A stretch of 64,000 nt of DNA from Cinnamomum chago (GCA_038049695.1 CP142456.1:16520501-16584500); one strand, 5' to 3'. Counted from the stretch's first letter, positions 1 through 13,697 are shown. Made by a program: numbers and translations. Notes: generated by a model not told the origin, from the sequence alone.

Positions 1-252
1 TGGCCCTCACCTCTTCTCTTTTCACCAGACTCCAAGGCAAGGCAAAGGCATTAGGACCCAAAAAAAAAAAAAAAAAAAAAAGGATCTGTAACAGAACAAG
101 TTCTATATTTGCAGACCCAAAAAAAAAAAATCTAAAAAGAAAAACTTAAAAAAAAATGCCATTCTTTTTTCTTCTAAATTCATGAAAGAGAAAGGAATAT
201 ATGTAAGAATCAAACCCCAATTCTCAGCAATGATCTTACTATAAAGAGAATC

Positions 253-297
<45 letters not shown>

Positions 298-1377
298 TGA
301 TGAGAAATATGGAGCTGGAAATTAATGAAATGAAGAGCAGAATTAGTAGTTTATACCGTTACATTAGTTTCGTGTATGCGACACAAGTCCTCTACTTCCT
401 GAGAGAAGCTCTGGAAGTAGTAGGGAAAAACAATCCCTGCTTCTGCATACATTTCTCTCCCTCCCTCCCTCTCTTCTTCTTCTTCTGCTTTGTAAGAAGA
501 AAACTAATAAGCCTAGTAAGAGGAGAAATTGAACCACTCCACCACTGCTACTTTTCTTTTACCCTCTCTGCTTTGTGTAATTGTGTCACCACCTAGTTTT
601 TTTTTTTTTTTTACTGGATCTTTTTCCAAACAAGTGTTTATGCATGAGAAATTTCATCCAATACTCAATCTTCCAGATTTTCAACAAAATGAAAAAGAAA
701 AACCCAATTCACCTGAAGCCTACCTATTACTAATTCACTAATCAATCAAGTCAAAACACAAATGCAATAACATCCAAATAATGCAAAGCAGCAGAAACCT
801 AGATCAAAGAAATACAAAAGAACCAACTCCGGTCATAAAAAGGAAGGGGGAAATAATTATCAAAGGGGGCATGGCCAATCCATTAGTGCGTGTTAATAAT
901 TAGATGAGCATGTCATTTACATAATTGAAATGCTGGTATATCAATGTCACCATTTGTAGGTGTTCCTGTCAGTCACCATCATGCATCATGCCCTACCAGA
1001 GGAAGTGAAGCCAAAATCATATACACAATTAAAAAGGAAAAAAAAAAAAGAAGAGGAAGTGAAACTTGAAACAGAAACATCAATTCATCAAAATCCACCA
1101 AATTATCAAAGGCTTAAAAAGCATCAAATCTCATTTACAGAAACAATACTTTCCATAGTAAACAGTAGAGCAAACCAGGCACCAAACTCATTAAAACCAT
1201 CCAAATCATATTAGAACAAATCAAAATCAATGGAGAACAAAAACCAATGCATGAAATCTCACCAGAATCAGTAAACCCATCAGGAAAAGTATTTCTATAG
1301 AAATGTTACAAATCCTTTTAAGGTGGTCCAGTTGGGTTTGGGAGACAAGAAGGCATCTAGTATTTTTGAGAATTTCT
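1..1377. other. intergenic, no gene recognised
   Basis: The stretch is AT-rich with A homopolymers near 60-80 and 119-130, a pyrimidine-rich patch near 455-490 and a T run near 597-612. Short open frames exist (for example 297-596), but their protein sequence is low complexity (runs of F, S and L) and resembles no family I know. A short imperfect hairpin is visible around 389-420. No exon structure can be argued for. It could be the 5' flank or UTR of a gene lying to the left of the window, which I cannot test. Confidence 0.5.
256..293. repeat. (GA)n microsatellite
   Basis: About 19 uninterrupted GA dinucleotides, ending just before an ATGATG. Pure GA tracts are common in plant 5' flanks and 5' UTRs, where BPC/GAGA-binding proteins can bind. 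No adjacent gene is established here. Confidence 0.95.
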
Positions 1378-1660
1378 TCAGATATTAGAGAGAGAGAAAT
1401 AGAGTGAGAGGGAGAGGGAGAGGGAGGGAGAGAATGAGTACCTGTGGCGGCTCAGGCGCAGGGAGGGAGAAACAGAGAGAACCTGTGGCGGTAGGGCACA
1501 GTGCAGAGCGAGAGGGAGAGGAAGGAGGGAGAGAGAGAGAAATAGAGCAACGAGAGGGGGAGGGAGGGGGAGAGAGAGAGAGAGGGCGTGTCGTGCTGGT
1601 GCGGCGGTGGCGTGCTGGTGCTGGTGCAGCAGGAGGGGAGTTCCGTCAGTGTAGAGAGAA

Positions 1661-1737
<77 letters not shown>

Positions 1738-1910
1738 AGGACGAGGGGAAACGGGGAAGGGGAAAGGAAACCAGAGCGCGGGAGGGAAATAGGGAAAATG
1801 GGAAACGGGAATGGGGAAAGGAAAAGAAGGGGGGAAGGAAAAGAAGGAAAAAAAAAACGTGGGACGAGAGGTATTTGCGACCGCCACTGGCGGTCGCCCC
1901 CTTTTGAGCC
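1378..1910. repeat. purine-rich block with (GA)n core
   Basis: Long stretch of G and A on the plus strand with an almost perfect (GA)n core at about 1664-1733. It is followed by GGGAAA-rich sequence and a GC-rich hairpin (GACCGCCACTGGCGGTC) near 1877-1893. All six frames are open by composition, giving overlapping ORFs of 130-169 codons made of R/E/G or S/L/P runs. These are artefacts of the repeat and not genes. Confidence 0.85.
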
Positions 1911-4900
1911 GCGAAAACTCAATTCTCTAGTAGTGATTTTCAATCTGTTTGATAAAAAGCCATGGAAAGACTCTAACTAAGATAGAACCTCCACAGGTTA
2001 TCTACTAACAATCTATTTCAGACTTTTAGATTAGGCAATTCGAAATGTCTCATGGACATGATTTTTTTTTAGGATGATAGGATCTCAACATCCTTTGCCA
2101 TTCAATAAGGTTACCGGGATCTACAAACTTTGTCATTTGTCATGTTTTAAAAAGCAGTGGAGAGCATCATGCTGGAAGAGCAATAGATTGACAAGATCCA
2201 CAGGAGAAATTATGCAACATATTATAAAATTCATTATAGTATCTTGTTTTTCAATTATTGTTGAAACTTATTGCATCAAATTTTTCAAATTTGATTTGAG
2301 GATGATTTGTTAGTGCCCTCTGTCTAGTTAAGGTCAACATAGACTTGATTGAAGGAATTGGTAATTAATGCGGTTGGTTAACAAGTCTTGTCCAGAAAAA
2401 ATTATTGCATTTCTAGAGAAAACAGAAGCATAAGTAATTGATATAAGACGAGGGGGTTTGATTCGAGATTCGAACTCATAGAATTCAACCCCTATTCTAA
2501 AACCATGACCAATATGAGCCAAATGCTTCATTCATGACTCCTCATTTGGTAACTCTCAAGTGAGATTATTTGATGGCTCCTTGTACATCTTCACCTTTAC
2601 CCTTTAGCAAGAAAAGGCAAATGTAATAACAAATGATGAAATCATAGCGAATCTCGTCCTAAATGACAATGCTTCCATTTTTCAACAGTGAACTAGGTGA
2701 TTATGATTTTGATCGTCAAAAGAGCTTCACCATTATTCTTACACAACTGAGTGGCCGGCTCCATCTACTGTGGGATGGTGCACTATGATTTCATCATTTA
2801 GGAAGGCTCTGTTGCATCTTATATAATTATGGTTGGAGACTTGATTCCATCATCGGATGGACCCATTAAGATTCTCATTATTGGGTGGACCCATTATGAT
2901 AAAAAGAAAATTCATTATTTTCCTTTTTATTGCTTTTGTTAGGCCCCCTTTGCTGGTATGGTATGAATATCTTTAGATGGGTGAGACCTGTGTCCATGCA
3001 GTTTTCCAAGAACCTACATGTGGGGTTGGTCAGTGGGCATTTGAAATAGCCTATCCTCTCCTTTCAGTACTGAATCTTGATGGACCCAAACTCACCTATG
3101 TATCCAATTGCCATAGTTCTAAAACTCTCTGAGACACAGTGTTAGTCAGATTAGTGAAAAACTAAATTCTTACCAAGTTGTGAGCAGACTCAGGTAATTT
3201 GAGCAAAACTCGGTGCATACTCAGTTGACTCATCTAAGCCTCAGTCAAGATTTAAGAGAAATTATCAAAGATTAAATCTCTTATGTTCACATATCTCAAT
3301 TGAGAATGGTTTTGATGTTCGATGCTCTGCCTGTCTTCATGTTGACTCAGTGGCATCCTTCATGGCCGAGTTTTTGAACTGTGCAACATTCATCACGCAT
3401 CTGTAATTAGTCGTGGTTGCATGAGAAAAAAACCTGAACCCCTTGCGGCTTTTCAAAATAAGATACGTGACAGAGTTTGTTAGCCCACTTATCATATCAA
3501 ATATAGTATGGACTGAAGATCCAAAAAATAGATAATACAGGTTCATTGTTCGATGATAACTATAAGAACTTATGCCATGAAGTGGATGGTTGAAATAAAA
3601 ACTTTGTATTTTATTTGGAAAAATCAATTTTTTAGTGTTAGATCAAATGTTCATCAACATCTAAGGGACTTTTTTTTGGTGGGCTAGATTCCTAAATCCT
3701 CTTATATCTAAGTTGGTTTAGTGGGTCTCACAGACTTTTCAACATGTCTTATTTTGAGAACTAGAAGATGATGTTGTTGGAAGTTGGTGGACCTTCCAGA
3801 CGGGATTTCAAAAAACTTTGATACGCTTAATGTAGGGATCAGACACCTAAAAGGCCACAAACCAATCCCAATATCTCAAACCCTAATCTTATTGTATTAA
3901 GATCTTAGATCTTTGTTAAGAAGACAGATCTGAACATGCAACTACTAGATCTACAAACAACAACTTGGTACAGATCTATACCTGAGGAGCTCTGTTGTGC
4001 TCAAATCGAGACTTTGATCTTTGATTTTGTAAAACTCTCACAGACACGATATCCTAGACCTCGTAGCCTTCCATGCTATAACCCAATCACATAGATCTTC
4101 TCAAAGAGAATTGTGTGATCTCAATTGAGAAGAATCCCTCAAAGCACTCAAGTAGAGAAAATAGAGGAGAGAAGAGAGGGAAGGAGAGAGAGCACCTTAG
4201 GCATCCAATGAGAATATGGGACGTCCAGCCCCTCTTGGAGTTAAATAGTTCAAGAGCCCTAGTTCTGTTACGAGTCCTAATTCTACTCCTCTTTCTCTTT
4301 TGAGTTCTACTCCTCTTCCTCTTATGAGTTTTGTTTGATTATAACTCTTCCACTTAGGGCTAGCATGGGGACCACTAGAGATTCCTTGGATCTGGCTCCA
4401 GCTGAAGCATCTGGACCCCACATCTCATTTAAGCTCCTGACCCACAATTAATTGTAGATAACTCCAATATATAAATCCAATTACACTCTTTTCCTAGGAA
4501 TTTTAAAAGAAGACCTTAAACTTTTCAATTACTGCAAGCAGACCCCTCCATCAAATATATCCATGAATCCATTGAAAATAAATTGTCTAACCAATGTGGA
4601 TCCACCTCTTATTATCCATGTGACCCAATTAATCACATCAATCATTGTTACCATCTGGTTCACTCTTAATCAGAACGGGTGGGCACTTACCGACGATAAA
4701 TTCCATTAATCAAGAAAAGGGGATATTTCTCTTATGAGGACAGATTCCATCTTGAGAATATATGTTCCTAAAGCCACACTACCATCTGCTCAAGATACTG
4801 AGGTGTTGACTTATAGTTGGCCTCACTCATTGGTAAGTTAAAGTAAATGCATAGTAGAAACTTGAGTCGATTACTCCCTCAAGATTGAGAGTCTATTGCT

Positions 4901-5279
4901 TGAAAATATTTATGAGAGCGTTCTTTAATTAGAGACAGTATTTTATATAAGGTGCTACTCATGGCCTTTCAGTATATCAAATGTACTAGCACAACAATTC
5001 AGAGTCTTCTCCTCTTATGGTCGAGACAAACCATAGTATCTCATAGTAATTGCAATGCTACAACCTTTTCAGATGAGATTATTGACACAAAAAAATGTTA
5101 CTTTGCCTCTTCAACATCAAGAAGCCACATAAAGCCGCATCCTACTACAAACAGGCAATGCTATTTCAAGCATCAGATATTGTCAGAATCAAATAAAAAT
5201 TGCAAGATCCTTCAAGATAGCCAAAAAGGGGTTCACATGAAGTTTCGGGCCATTCCAATATCATTTGACCCAACTTCAC
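1911..5279. other. unassigned intergenic DNA
   Basis: No exon, RNA gene or complete mobile element could be supported. From roughly 3830 to 5280 the sequence has the look of degraded transposon non-coding DNA (CT-rich and purine-rich patches, no long frames), but I found neither terminal repeats nor target duplications. The small ORFs (3337-3627, 4952-5290) match nothing I recognise. Confidence 0.4.
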
Positions 5280-6230
5280 TCCTCCGATAGCTGAACAGAC
5301 GCTCCTCACGATGACGGCGTCGAAGACATCAAAACTTCGATCAGAGCCTACGGATGGTCTCAAAATACCTCCAAAGGGCTCCATGTCAAATTCCAAGTCA
5401 AACCAACAACGTTTGACCCTCCATCAACCCTCGAGCAGTAAAACCAAGCCTCTCGGTGGCAAGAACCACCGAGGCCATCACTCGTCAAACAGAGCACATG
5501 GGTGGCTTCAACATGCTTCAAAAAGGCTGCACGTCAAATTTCTGGTCATTCCGACAATGTTTGACCTGATTTTGACGCTCCGAAACAAAATCAAGGCTAC
5601 CGACAGTGGAGCACCCCGGGACCATGGCATCCAAAACGGAGCCAATGGATCGTCTCAAAATGACTCCAAAATCTAAGAATTAAAACTTGTAACTCCTCTC
5701 ATCATGGAACATCAATGCCATCAATGCTCATAAACCCACCTTATGGCCACCAAAAGCCTATAAAATGGGGTCATTCCAAAAAGGAGAATGCTGGAACCTT
5801 CGATCCAGCACAGAAAAAGTTCAGAAAATTCCGAAGAATTCTCGAAGAAACCCTGCTACTCTGCTGCAGAAACACCACAAGGTGATCGAAGTCCCTTGGG
5901 GGGCCACCCCCAAGGTCTCCTCTCTCTTTCTATCCAACATGGCCTAAACGCGGCTCTTCAACCCGTTTACTCGCTTTTTTATTGGATATAGGACCTCCCC
6001 TTGGTCTTTATCCTCTAAAAAACTGAGGTCCAAGCTAAGCCAAATAATCAAAGCATCAAGCGTTCTCATTTGAAGGACGATGACGAAGTCCATACATGAC
6101 TTGCGACTGTCGATCTGAACGAGTCCCCACAATCTCCTGAGAAGTTAGATACCTTTTCTTACTTTTCTATTGTATTTCGTATTCTTTGTAAAGAGGAAAA
6201 AACCACATTTTTTGTCATGTGCAATGGAAA
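5280..6230 (+). other. possible old solo LTR or LTR fragment
   Basis: The block is more GC-rich than its surroundings. It has a TATA-like motif (CCTATAAAATGG at about 5756-5767) followed by a run ending in a T-rich stretch near 6150-6190. This layout is typical of the U3-R-U5 of a plant Gypsy LTR. Open frames at 5311-5676 and 5765-5947 have no recognisable domain. No TG...CA boundaries or second copy occur in the window, so the call is an inference from layout only. An unannotated host promoter is the alternative. Confidence 0.25.
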
Positions 6231-6867
6231 GTTAGAAAGAAGAATTGATTTCCTTTCTACTTGCGAAGGTGAATCTCCGGATCACCACTTCAAATTCTAG
6301 GTAGAATAGAAAATCTGGCATACCCGTACAAAAATGTTGATGACTCGCTCTTCCTCCTCCGCCATACTCACGGCAGCCCCAGGGGTGGGAAGGAGAGGAC
6401 GAAAGGTCGGAGCCCCTATCAAAGATGCTTAGTCTCATCACTGGTTGTGAAATACTTCCAAGTCTAAGAGTTATGACCTATGTCTCCCGCATGTGAATCT
6501 CATCCACACACATGGATCACATTTAATATTATACTTAAGGGTTCCTATTTATCTTATGATCAACCATGTCATTTTGTATCAATTATGTGCAACTATTGCA
6601 ACCATGAACATAATCATATTCATCTCATGAATAAAATAATGAAATCATATATCAATTAAAATAATTAATCAAATTGTTCACATTATCCATTGGATTGAGG
6701 ACATATAATCTCATAGATGTCACTACTACAAAACCCTATGGAGAAATCCATGAAGGAATAACGGTTTTTACTTTATGGGAACTTGACTTTTTTTACTACA
6801 TCGGATCGGTGATACATGGATGCGAAGCCAACTTATATGCCCAGGGATCGATTCGGGCTGTCTGAGG

Positions 6868-8300
6868 CAGTGGAGGACCCAAGATTTTGTTTGAGAGGGG
6901 CAGATGCTAATCAATTGAAGATTTCAAATATTATTTTATTGTTATGTATTCACATTATTTTGATGTCATTTATTCACACTATCAATGGCAAAAGAAAAAT
7001 ATCTTGCACTGAAATAGATGCAAAATATCTAACTACATAAGTAACTAGCATTCTCTAACAACAATTCAAAAAGAAAATTAACACAATGGCCAATTCTAAA
7101 GAGATCAATTTGAGAAACAAATAACACAAATTTTAAACTCTAATGAGAAACCCAACTTTGAAAATGACAGAGTTATAACACAAATCAAAACCTTGTCTTT
7201 TCTATCCTATCAAGTCAACATTGCATTAGTTGACAAGGAGTCGCTACAATTTTTTTTTTCAGTTGCTTCATGACTCAAATATATTACAATCTATTATGAA
7301 ACTGATGAATACATAGTAATCTAATGAGCTCTATTCAGAAATCACAAACAATGATACAAATAATCAGCTCTTCATAGAACTTCAACTTCACCATTTACAT
7401 GGGGCTATTGATTAGGTGGGCAACCGACTGAATGGGCCACATTGACAAATAAATGGTTGTGATAGGCCTATAATAACATCATGTACTAGTGACACCATCT
7501 AATTCCACCAAATCGATGTCATCCATCCATTTGAAGTCCGCTAATCAGACAAAATATAGTCCAATCAACACCACATAAACTCCACAAGTAAGGATAATAT
7601 ATTTTACCGTGTGCTCAAAAGATCATCATTTTACCATTCATTGAATTAGAGAAAAGTCCAAATAAATACTAGAACATTCCAAGTTGGGCAAAATCCACAT
7701 GACACAGTTCCTATTTGGCTATCTCCCAAGTCCCACCTTGCTCCAAATACAATGTTTTGGATGAGCTTCAATCCACGAAACATTGATGCCCAATAAACAT
7801 ACTTACAAGTTTAGCTTTCCTTCTTTCCCTATTTTCTAAGAGGAAAGACAAAAACCACCCCCAAACAAGACAACCCAGTTCCAAAAATAGAAGAAAATGA
7901 GACCCTTTTCTCCCATTTTCCTAAAGGAAAGAACAAAAAGTGCAGTGGGAAAAAACCATCTTCAGATTTAAAAAAAGAACATGTACACATGCATTTACAA
8001 CAAAATGAAGAAAGAGAAAGAGAGAGACATGAAGATTCTACTGCACTATTGCTTGATGTAAGCCCAAATTAATCTGCTTGAGAGCTTGGGTTCTAGGGAT
8101 TTCGTTTGGGCAAGAGCTTGGAGAGGATTTAGGCGATCTAGGTTTGAGGAAGGGGAGAGTTTTTGGGAATAAGAGGGAAGTAAGGGCATACGTTTCCCAA
8201 TAAGGGGGGCATGGGCCAGCGGCCCATTAAAAATCTGTCCATTTCCCAGATCCTAACGGGGTCCACTGCCCCCAATGCCCTTAATGTGGGTTCACCCCTG
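6868..8300. mobile_element. non-autonomous hAT-type element
   Basis: The left end starts CAGTGGAGGACCCAAG and the right end reads, in reverse complement, CAGGGGTGAACCCACA, which is an imperfect short terminal inverted repeat of the kind seen in plant hAT elements. It is flanked by GTCTGAGG (6860-6867) and GTCTAAGG (8301-8308), an 8-bp target duplication with one mismatch. 8 bp is the hAT length. The interior (1.43 kb, AT-rich) has no transposase frame, so it is a non-autonomous and fairly old copy. Confidence 0.75.
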
Positions 8301-8308
8301 GTCTAAGG

Positions 8309-10379
8309 TGAGACGCCTTTTGCCACTTGGAGGCATGTCTCCATTCTCCACTATCAATTTTCTTTGATATATGTAATTGCATCATATAATTTGAAATACA
8401 TACATAATATACGAAGTACTTTTCAAAACTTTATACCTTTGAAAAGCAAATGAAACTAGAAAATTAGGTACAACCCATTTCAGTTGGCTAGGGCATCTAT
8501 AAATTGGGTCGGGTTCAAGTCCAGTACGTTAGGATTTTAGATGCTCAGGTTCGGATTTAACCAACATCTGATACAACCTGCCCAAGTTCCACCACTATGG
8601 TTAGGGTGCATGACAGTGAGAGTCAACAAAGGGAAAATAGCCACATATTGCTTCCCAAAACCTGACCTTCCAAAGTTATTGCGGTTGACTTCGGATAATT
8701 CTTTTGGATTCGCTCTAGATATCAACATCAATAGCCACATATTGCTTCTCTTAGATTCTGTTGTGAAACAGATAGGACCCAAAAATTCTGTTGGGTGCTG
8801 CTCCAAGCAACTGAGGATGGAGTTGAGGGGACCCATTTGGGTTCAGTTGACTAGGCATTCTTGTATTTCTTCCACCAATTACAGTACAATTCACTAACTT
8901 GAGATTTCATAGAAGGCTTCTCTACTTTAACCTCTGAAATGAACTCTCTTATTAGCATGCATTTGGGCAACACAGTTCTATTAATATGGACTACTGATTA
9001 GACTTCTTTTTTTTCGGGTACCAGCCAAGACCCAGCTTGAGAAACCCAACCAATGCAAGAGTGAACCCCGGTGCACACACTGGAGAGAACAGTCCGTACA
9101 CACACGGGATAGGACCTTGGGATGAAACATTAGACAGTTGGATGAGAATAAGACTCCCAACCATTGGGCTATATTCGTTTCAAAAAGTCTACTTGAACAA
9201 ACTTTTTGGCCAGAATTTTGGACAACCCCTATGATATCCCTTGAAAAAGTTTGTCCACTATATTCGTTTATTCTCTCTATCCAATTGCGTCATTTTGTTC
9301 TTTAAATAAGAGAATTATATACTTCTTTTACTTTAAAGCTTAAAGAACTCTCTTTCTTAGTCTTTTATTTTTGAATTCTCAAGATTTTTCCAGAACATGT
9401 TTGTATAATGCTGAGGACTCCACAATGTTGCAAGAAACACTGGTTTTTTGTATGGACAAATGTTTTTGTTGCAACTTCCTTTTGTTTCTTTTTTTTTTTT
9501 TTTTTTTGCAGTTAGGCCTCTTGCCAAGAAAATTTTATCCATAATAGGGAAAACTGTAGATCAATTCAACCAAAAATCAGTTTTAATTATGTTTTTGTGG
9601 AGGAGCTAAGTGTTGTTAGACGGGTCAACTCATGCTCACAGTTTGATTTTTTGACATGTAATGGACTCATACATATTGTGATTTGTGAGGAGGAGGTTCA
9701 AATTAGCGGATACAAAATCTAACCTGACGTGCATTAATTTGACGTGCTAACACGACCAACAATAGATACTAATATGGAAAACCTAATCCACACTTAAATA
9801 GGTTGAGTTAAAGTTGACCCATATAACCTACATGACTCATTTAAATGGGCGGGGTAAGGGTGGTCCTATATATCTACACCAATTTAAATGGTTTGGTGGT
9901 TTAATATTTTGGTACTCGAAATAGTTCATTATATATGAAGTGAGCGAAGCTTGTACTGTTGTGATACTTTTTTCTTTCAATGAAGCTCAAATATAGCCCT
10001 TTTTTAATGGATCGGGCTTTGCCCAAGATTGTACAAGTTGGGTCCAGTTGAACAAGATGACTTGTATTAGATGCAGGTTATGTGGGTCAGGTTGGATTAA
10101 TCCGCATCGGATGCTCGTTGGGGCTATGTGACCCATTTCAAATATGGTTTGGATATGAATTGGAGTTCAACCCAGACACCCTTGATCAAATTAACCGATC
10201 CATTTTTATCTGGCACAAACTGTTCACCACCCCAAGTTCAGATGCTGGTTGGACTAAGTTTAATTTTACAACCTCTAGGTAATGGTCTCAATTGGGAACA
10301 CAATAACCTTATTTCAGTACAAGCATGACAGCACCACATTACTCCTTGTAGATCATATAGTACTATATGGTCCTACATG
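8309..10379. other. unassigned intergenic DNA
   Basis: AT-rich sequence with a T run near 9489-9508. The opposed short frames at 8537-8836 and 8541-8897 are shadows of each other and show no known domain. Nothing here could be supported as a gene or an intact element. Confidence 0.5.
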
Positions 10380-10384
10380 GATTC

Positions 10385-10630
10385 TGTGCATGCTTAAATA
10401 TTTACAGACTTGTTTATACGAATATAGAACTTCTTAGGAAAGATCAAATGCTTGAGACCTGAAAGAGAAGGAGAAACAAAGGTCAGAGACCCTGACTGTA
10501 GTCAGCCAAAGGCACTCTGATGCCTAAGTTAGTTAAACAACTAGACAAATGATGAGTGAGTGAAGAAAAATGGAGAGCTTAGAATATGGATGTGTATATG
10601 TGTATGCGTGCCTCTTCTGGATTTGTTTCT

Positions 10631-10677
<47 letters not shown>

Positions 10678-10954
10678 GAAGTTTCAAGTGCATCTATCCC
10701 TCACCATAGGGTGGGGGACACTTTCCCTTTTTGCACATGAAGACAAGGAAGTGTACCTCACCTATGTACTTGAAAATTCTCAATTATGGAAGTGTCCCTC
10801 ACCCTATGGTGAGGGACACTTCCCCTTTTTGCACATGAAGAAAAGGAAGTGTATCTCACCTATGTACTTGAAAAATAACTTTTGTACTTGAAAATTCCCA
10901 ATTATGGAAGTGTCCCTCACCCTATGGTGAGGGATGGATGCATTTGAGACTTCC

Positions 10955-10997
<43 letters not shown>

Positions 10998-11344
10998 CCA
11001 AGAGCTGACTTTTGGAGGTAGAGTCCCATCAAACCTTACCTCGATGTAGACGTAGCCATCGGGTAATGATAACTTTTTATCTCTATCTGATACATGTCAT
11101 CATTACTCAACATGTTCTGTAACGTGGTTGAGTCTCTATGGGAGTATGGTCACGATTGACTAAGAATCAGTGCTTGTCTCGGTTAACCGAACCGAACTAA
11201 AGATGATGCCGACGTCAGGTGTGACCTTAGTATGGAAGCATTCTGGCACTATTGTCGAGATGTGAAAACCGAGACCAAGGCACGCCTAGCTGGTACTCTT
11301 ACCGAAACTAGGACAATCTCGGTATCTAAAAAGTATCCCACACA
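10385..11344 (-). repeat. 3' LTR of the old Tat element
   Basis: This is the partner of the LTR at 29380-30063. It is longer (960 versus 684 bp) because a small MITE and expanded TA tracts (about 10634-10675 and 10957-10995) sit in the place of a short TA run of the partner. It also lacks about 80 bp where the partner has tandem copies of a GTAGAGTCC-ATCGGACC unit, so unequal recombination between copies probably removed them. Substitutions between the two LTRs are numerous, so this insertion is old. Confidence 0.9.
10676..10956. mobile_element. MITE within TA repeat of an LTR
   Basis: Terminal inverted repeats of about 38 bp: the left end is GGGAAGTTTCAAGTGC and the right end, reverse complemented, is GGGGAAGTCTCAAATGC, both continuing into CCCTCACCATAGGGTG. 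The element is absent from the partner LTR at 29380-30063. It is embedded in a TA repeat, so a TA target duplication is possible but cannot be proved. The interior holds a 36-bp near-perfect palindrome at 10788-10823 and duplicated segments of GAAGTGT-CTCACCTATGTACTTG. It has no coding capacity. Confidence 0.75.
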
Positions 11345-11939
11345 ATTGCCCCCTAGCTTTTGACTTTTTAGAGTTTCCTAACTCTTTGAGGTCGGAAGCT
11401 AAGCATTAAGATGGGGAAAACCTTTTGAACATTGAGTGTGAAGTCCACACTATATTCCATCTTGGTGTCGATTGTTGACGTCTGATCTATATCCTTACGC
11501 TACTACACCTGCTCGAGGTAATTAATAGCACGTTGATCGATGTAGGAGACATACCAGTGGCACCATGTGTCACCGCCTAGTTGGTCATCCAATCGTTTCG
11601 AATGGACGTGCTCAGTACTCGAACTGACGCGCGTCCTTGAAATTCGAAACGGCGCCTCTTTACCATTATATATAGAGTTGCTTCTTTATCATTCTTCATT
11701 CTCACATTTGGAGAAGAAAGAGGGTTTGCAAAAGAGGGATCTTGCGCCGAGGTTGAGATTTTGGAAATCCGAGTTCCACATTCTTCGAGTTCTGTTTCGT
11801 CTGTTTCGCCTTCGTAAGTTTTCCCCCCTCGTTCTGTTTATTTCCGCTTTCTTGCTTTGTCTAAGGTTTCCTTCCCCTTTTTCCCTTTTTCGAGTTTCGT
11901 CCTTCGTTATTCTAGTTTCTTCAAACACGGGTATTTACA

Positions 11940-13697
11940 GGCAGTGGCTGGAAACCCCAGAGGCCATGGCCGAGTTTAGGGCCAACAACGAGGTACCCAA
12001 TGATGTCCTGATTAGGTTAGATGACCCTGAAAACCTCTTTGACGGTCATATTTTCACTAACGGCTGGATGTTGTTCCTTCTGGTCACCATAGTCGAGGGT
12101 TGGGTTCGATTCCCCCTTCACCCCCATTTTAGAGCCTACCTTAGGAAATGGCATCTCTGCCCCTGCCAGTTGATGCCAAACGGTTTCAAAATCATAATGG
12201 GTGTTGCCGAGCTCAACAGGATCCTCGGTATTAACCTCGGTGTCCATGACATCGAGGATGTCTACGACCTTTGCAAGTCTGGGGGCGATAACACTTATTA
12301 CCTCTGAGGTAAGGTGAACCGGGAGTGTATCGTCAATGACTTAGAGGACTCCAACAAGTACGCCAGGGACGACCGCTTGCTCGTCTCGGGCAACTGGAAT
12401 TCGTAGAGGCCGTGTCCGAGGTGGAGAGAACATATAAGGTTCCCCGTGGCTTCGAGACCCCTCCGAGTAAACACTGACTCCTTTTAAGTTCTCTTTGCAT
12501 TTTCCTTTTCCTTGTTCCGCCAAGCTAACGTTTTTTTGCTTGCCTTGCAGACGCTCGCCAGAGAAGACAGGAAGCCGACTGGGCAAGAAACGAGGCTTGG
12601 ATTCGGACATTGTACAGCTACCGAGGCCACTCTGGCCTTGCTGCCTGGTCTCTCTTAAACTACGAGCCGAGGTACCACTCCTTCATCAAGAGGAGGACTG
12701 GCCAACCTCAAACAAGGGGAAGACATTAGGTTGAAGTAGAAGGGCCTCTAACTGATACCGAAATCCGGATCGCTCCTGCAAGCACTTCGGGGTCCGACTT
12801 TGAGTCTACCGAAACCGAGACCTCAAGGAGATCGCCGCAAGTCATCCACACGTCTAGCTCTTCTTCTAGCTTAGAGGAGGGAGAAGACATGCAACGACAT
12901 CGACCTCCAGTGACGGTCAAAGACTTGGGAGCTCTGGCATTTGGAGGCTGAGCTCCTTGAGCCCCTTCGGTCCTTTCGACCTCTGTTGCCGCTGACGCTC
13001 CCACTCCCGTGCTTGCTTCTGCTCCGTCTACAAGTTTGGAAGTTTGGTAGTGTCCTGCCGAAATCACGCAAGAGGAGGCTCTGGTGGAGAAAAGGGCCAA
13101 GATCGAGGGCCCAGTCGAGCATGGTCCTTTTGTCACCGCGGATTCCCAATCTACCACGCCGGCTCCCTAGAGACCGAGCCTTCAACTCGGGCCCGGTAGG
13201 CTGCTAACAGTGGAAGATCGCGTCTCCAGGAATGCCCTGGTCATCGTTGCGCTCGGCCAGGCCTGTGCCCTGCCGCGAGATATGGCAAAGCACAAGGAGG
13301 CCGATGACGGCGAGTTTAGTTTTCCATAAATTTTACCAAGTACTTGATCTCGGTTGTTACTTTCTAATGCCCGTTTCTTATACAGATAGTTAAGAAATGT
13401 CAAGTTTCATTGGAGAGGATCCAACAGAGCAATACCAAGATCTTGAGGATGGAAGCAGAAAAGAAGGACCTCAAGACAGCCTTGGAGGGGAGCAGCCAAA
13501 AGGTGAAGGAGCAGGAGGAGACAATCCACGGCCTCAAGACTGAGCTTGATACGGCGAAGGCCGAGATCGAGGTGCTAAAGAAGAGGGTGGCTGAGCTTGA
13601 AAAGAAAAAAGATGAAGCCGAAGCCAAACTCCAGTCGGAGACCGATGCTGCTTTCAGTGAAGGGGTAGCAAAGGCGACGACTCTCTACGAGGCTTAG
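11940..13697 (+). pseudogene. antisense ORF of Tat element, degraded copy
   Basis: This frame is antisense to pol, between integrase and the 3' LTR. It is homologous to the ORF at 33297-35638 of the younger Tat element. The N-terminal part (to 12307) contains the block LMPNGFKIIMGVAELNRIL followed by GVHDIEDVYDLC. That block is characteristic of the plant protein family annotated as putative gypsy-type transposon (Pfam Transposase_28). A TGA then replaces a codon at about 12305. The C-terminal part (13410-13697) is a charged coiled coil rich in K, E, L and A that follows a splice-acceptor-like TTTCTTATACAG (to 13384). Several stops and frameshifts make it non-functional. The protein's role is unknown. 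Confidence 0.7.

Noticed and set aside
389..450. Possible miRNA hairpin
   Set aside because: The stem is short (about 8 bp with bulges), no known plant miRNA sequence was recognised, and there is no long foldback.
1877..1935. CACTA terminus, from CTCTAGTAGTG and the nearby GC hairpin
   Set aside because: No matching CACTACTAGAG start or 3-bp duplication was found upstream, so a second end is missing.
1378..1943. Overlapping long frames on both strands (about 130-169 codons)
   Set aside because: They follow the (GA)n tract. Their translations are R/E/G or S/L runs with no domain.
10586..11001. Frames with IYIYIY runs
   Set aside because: They read through TA repeats and MITE ends.
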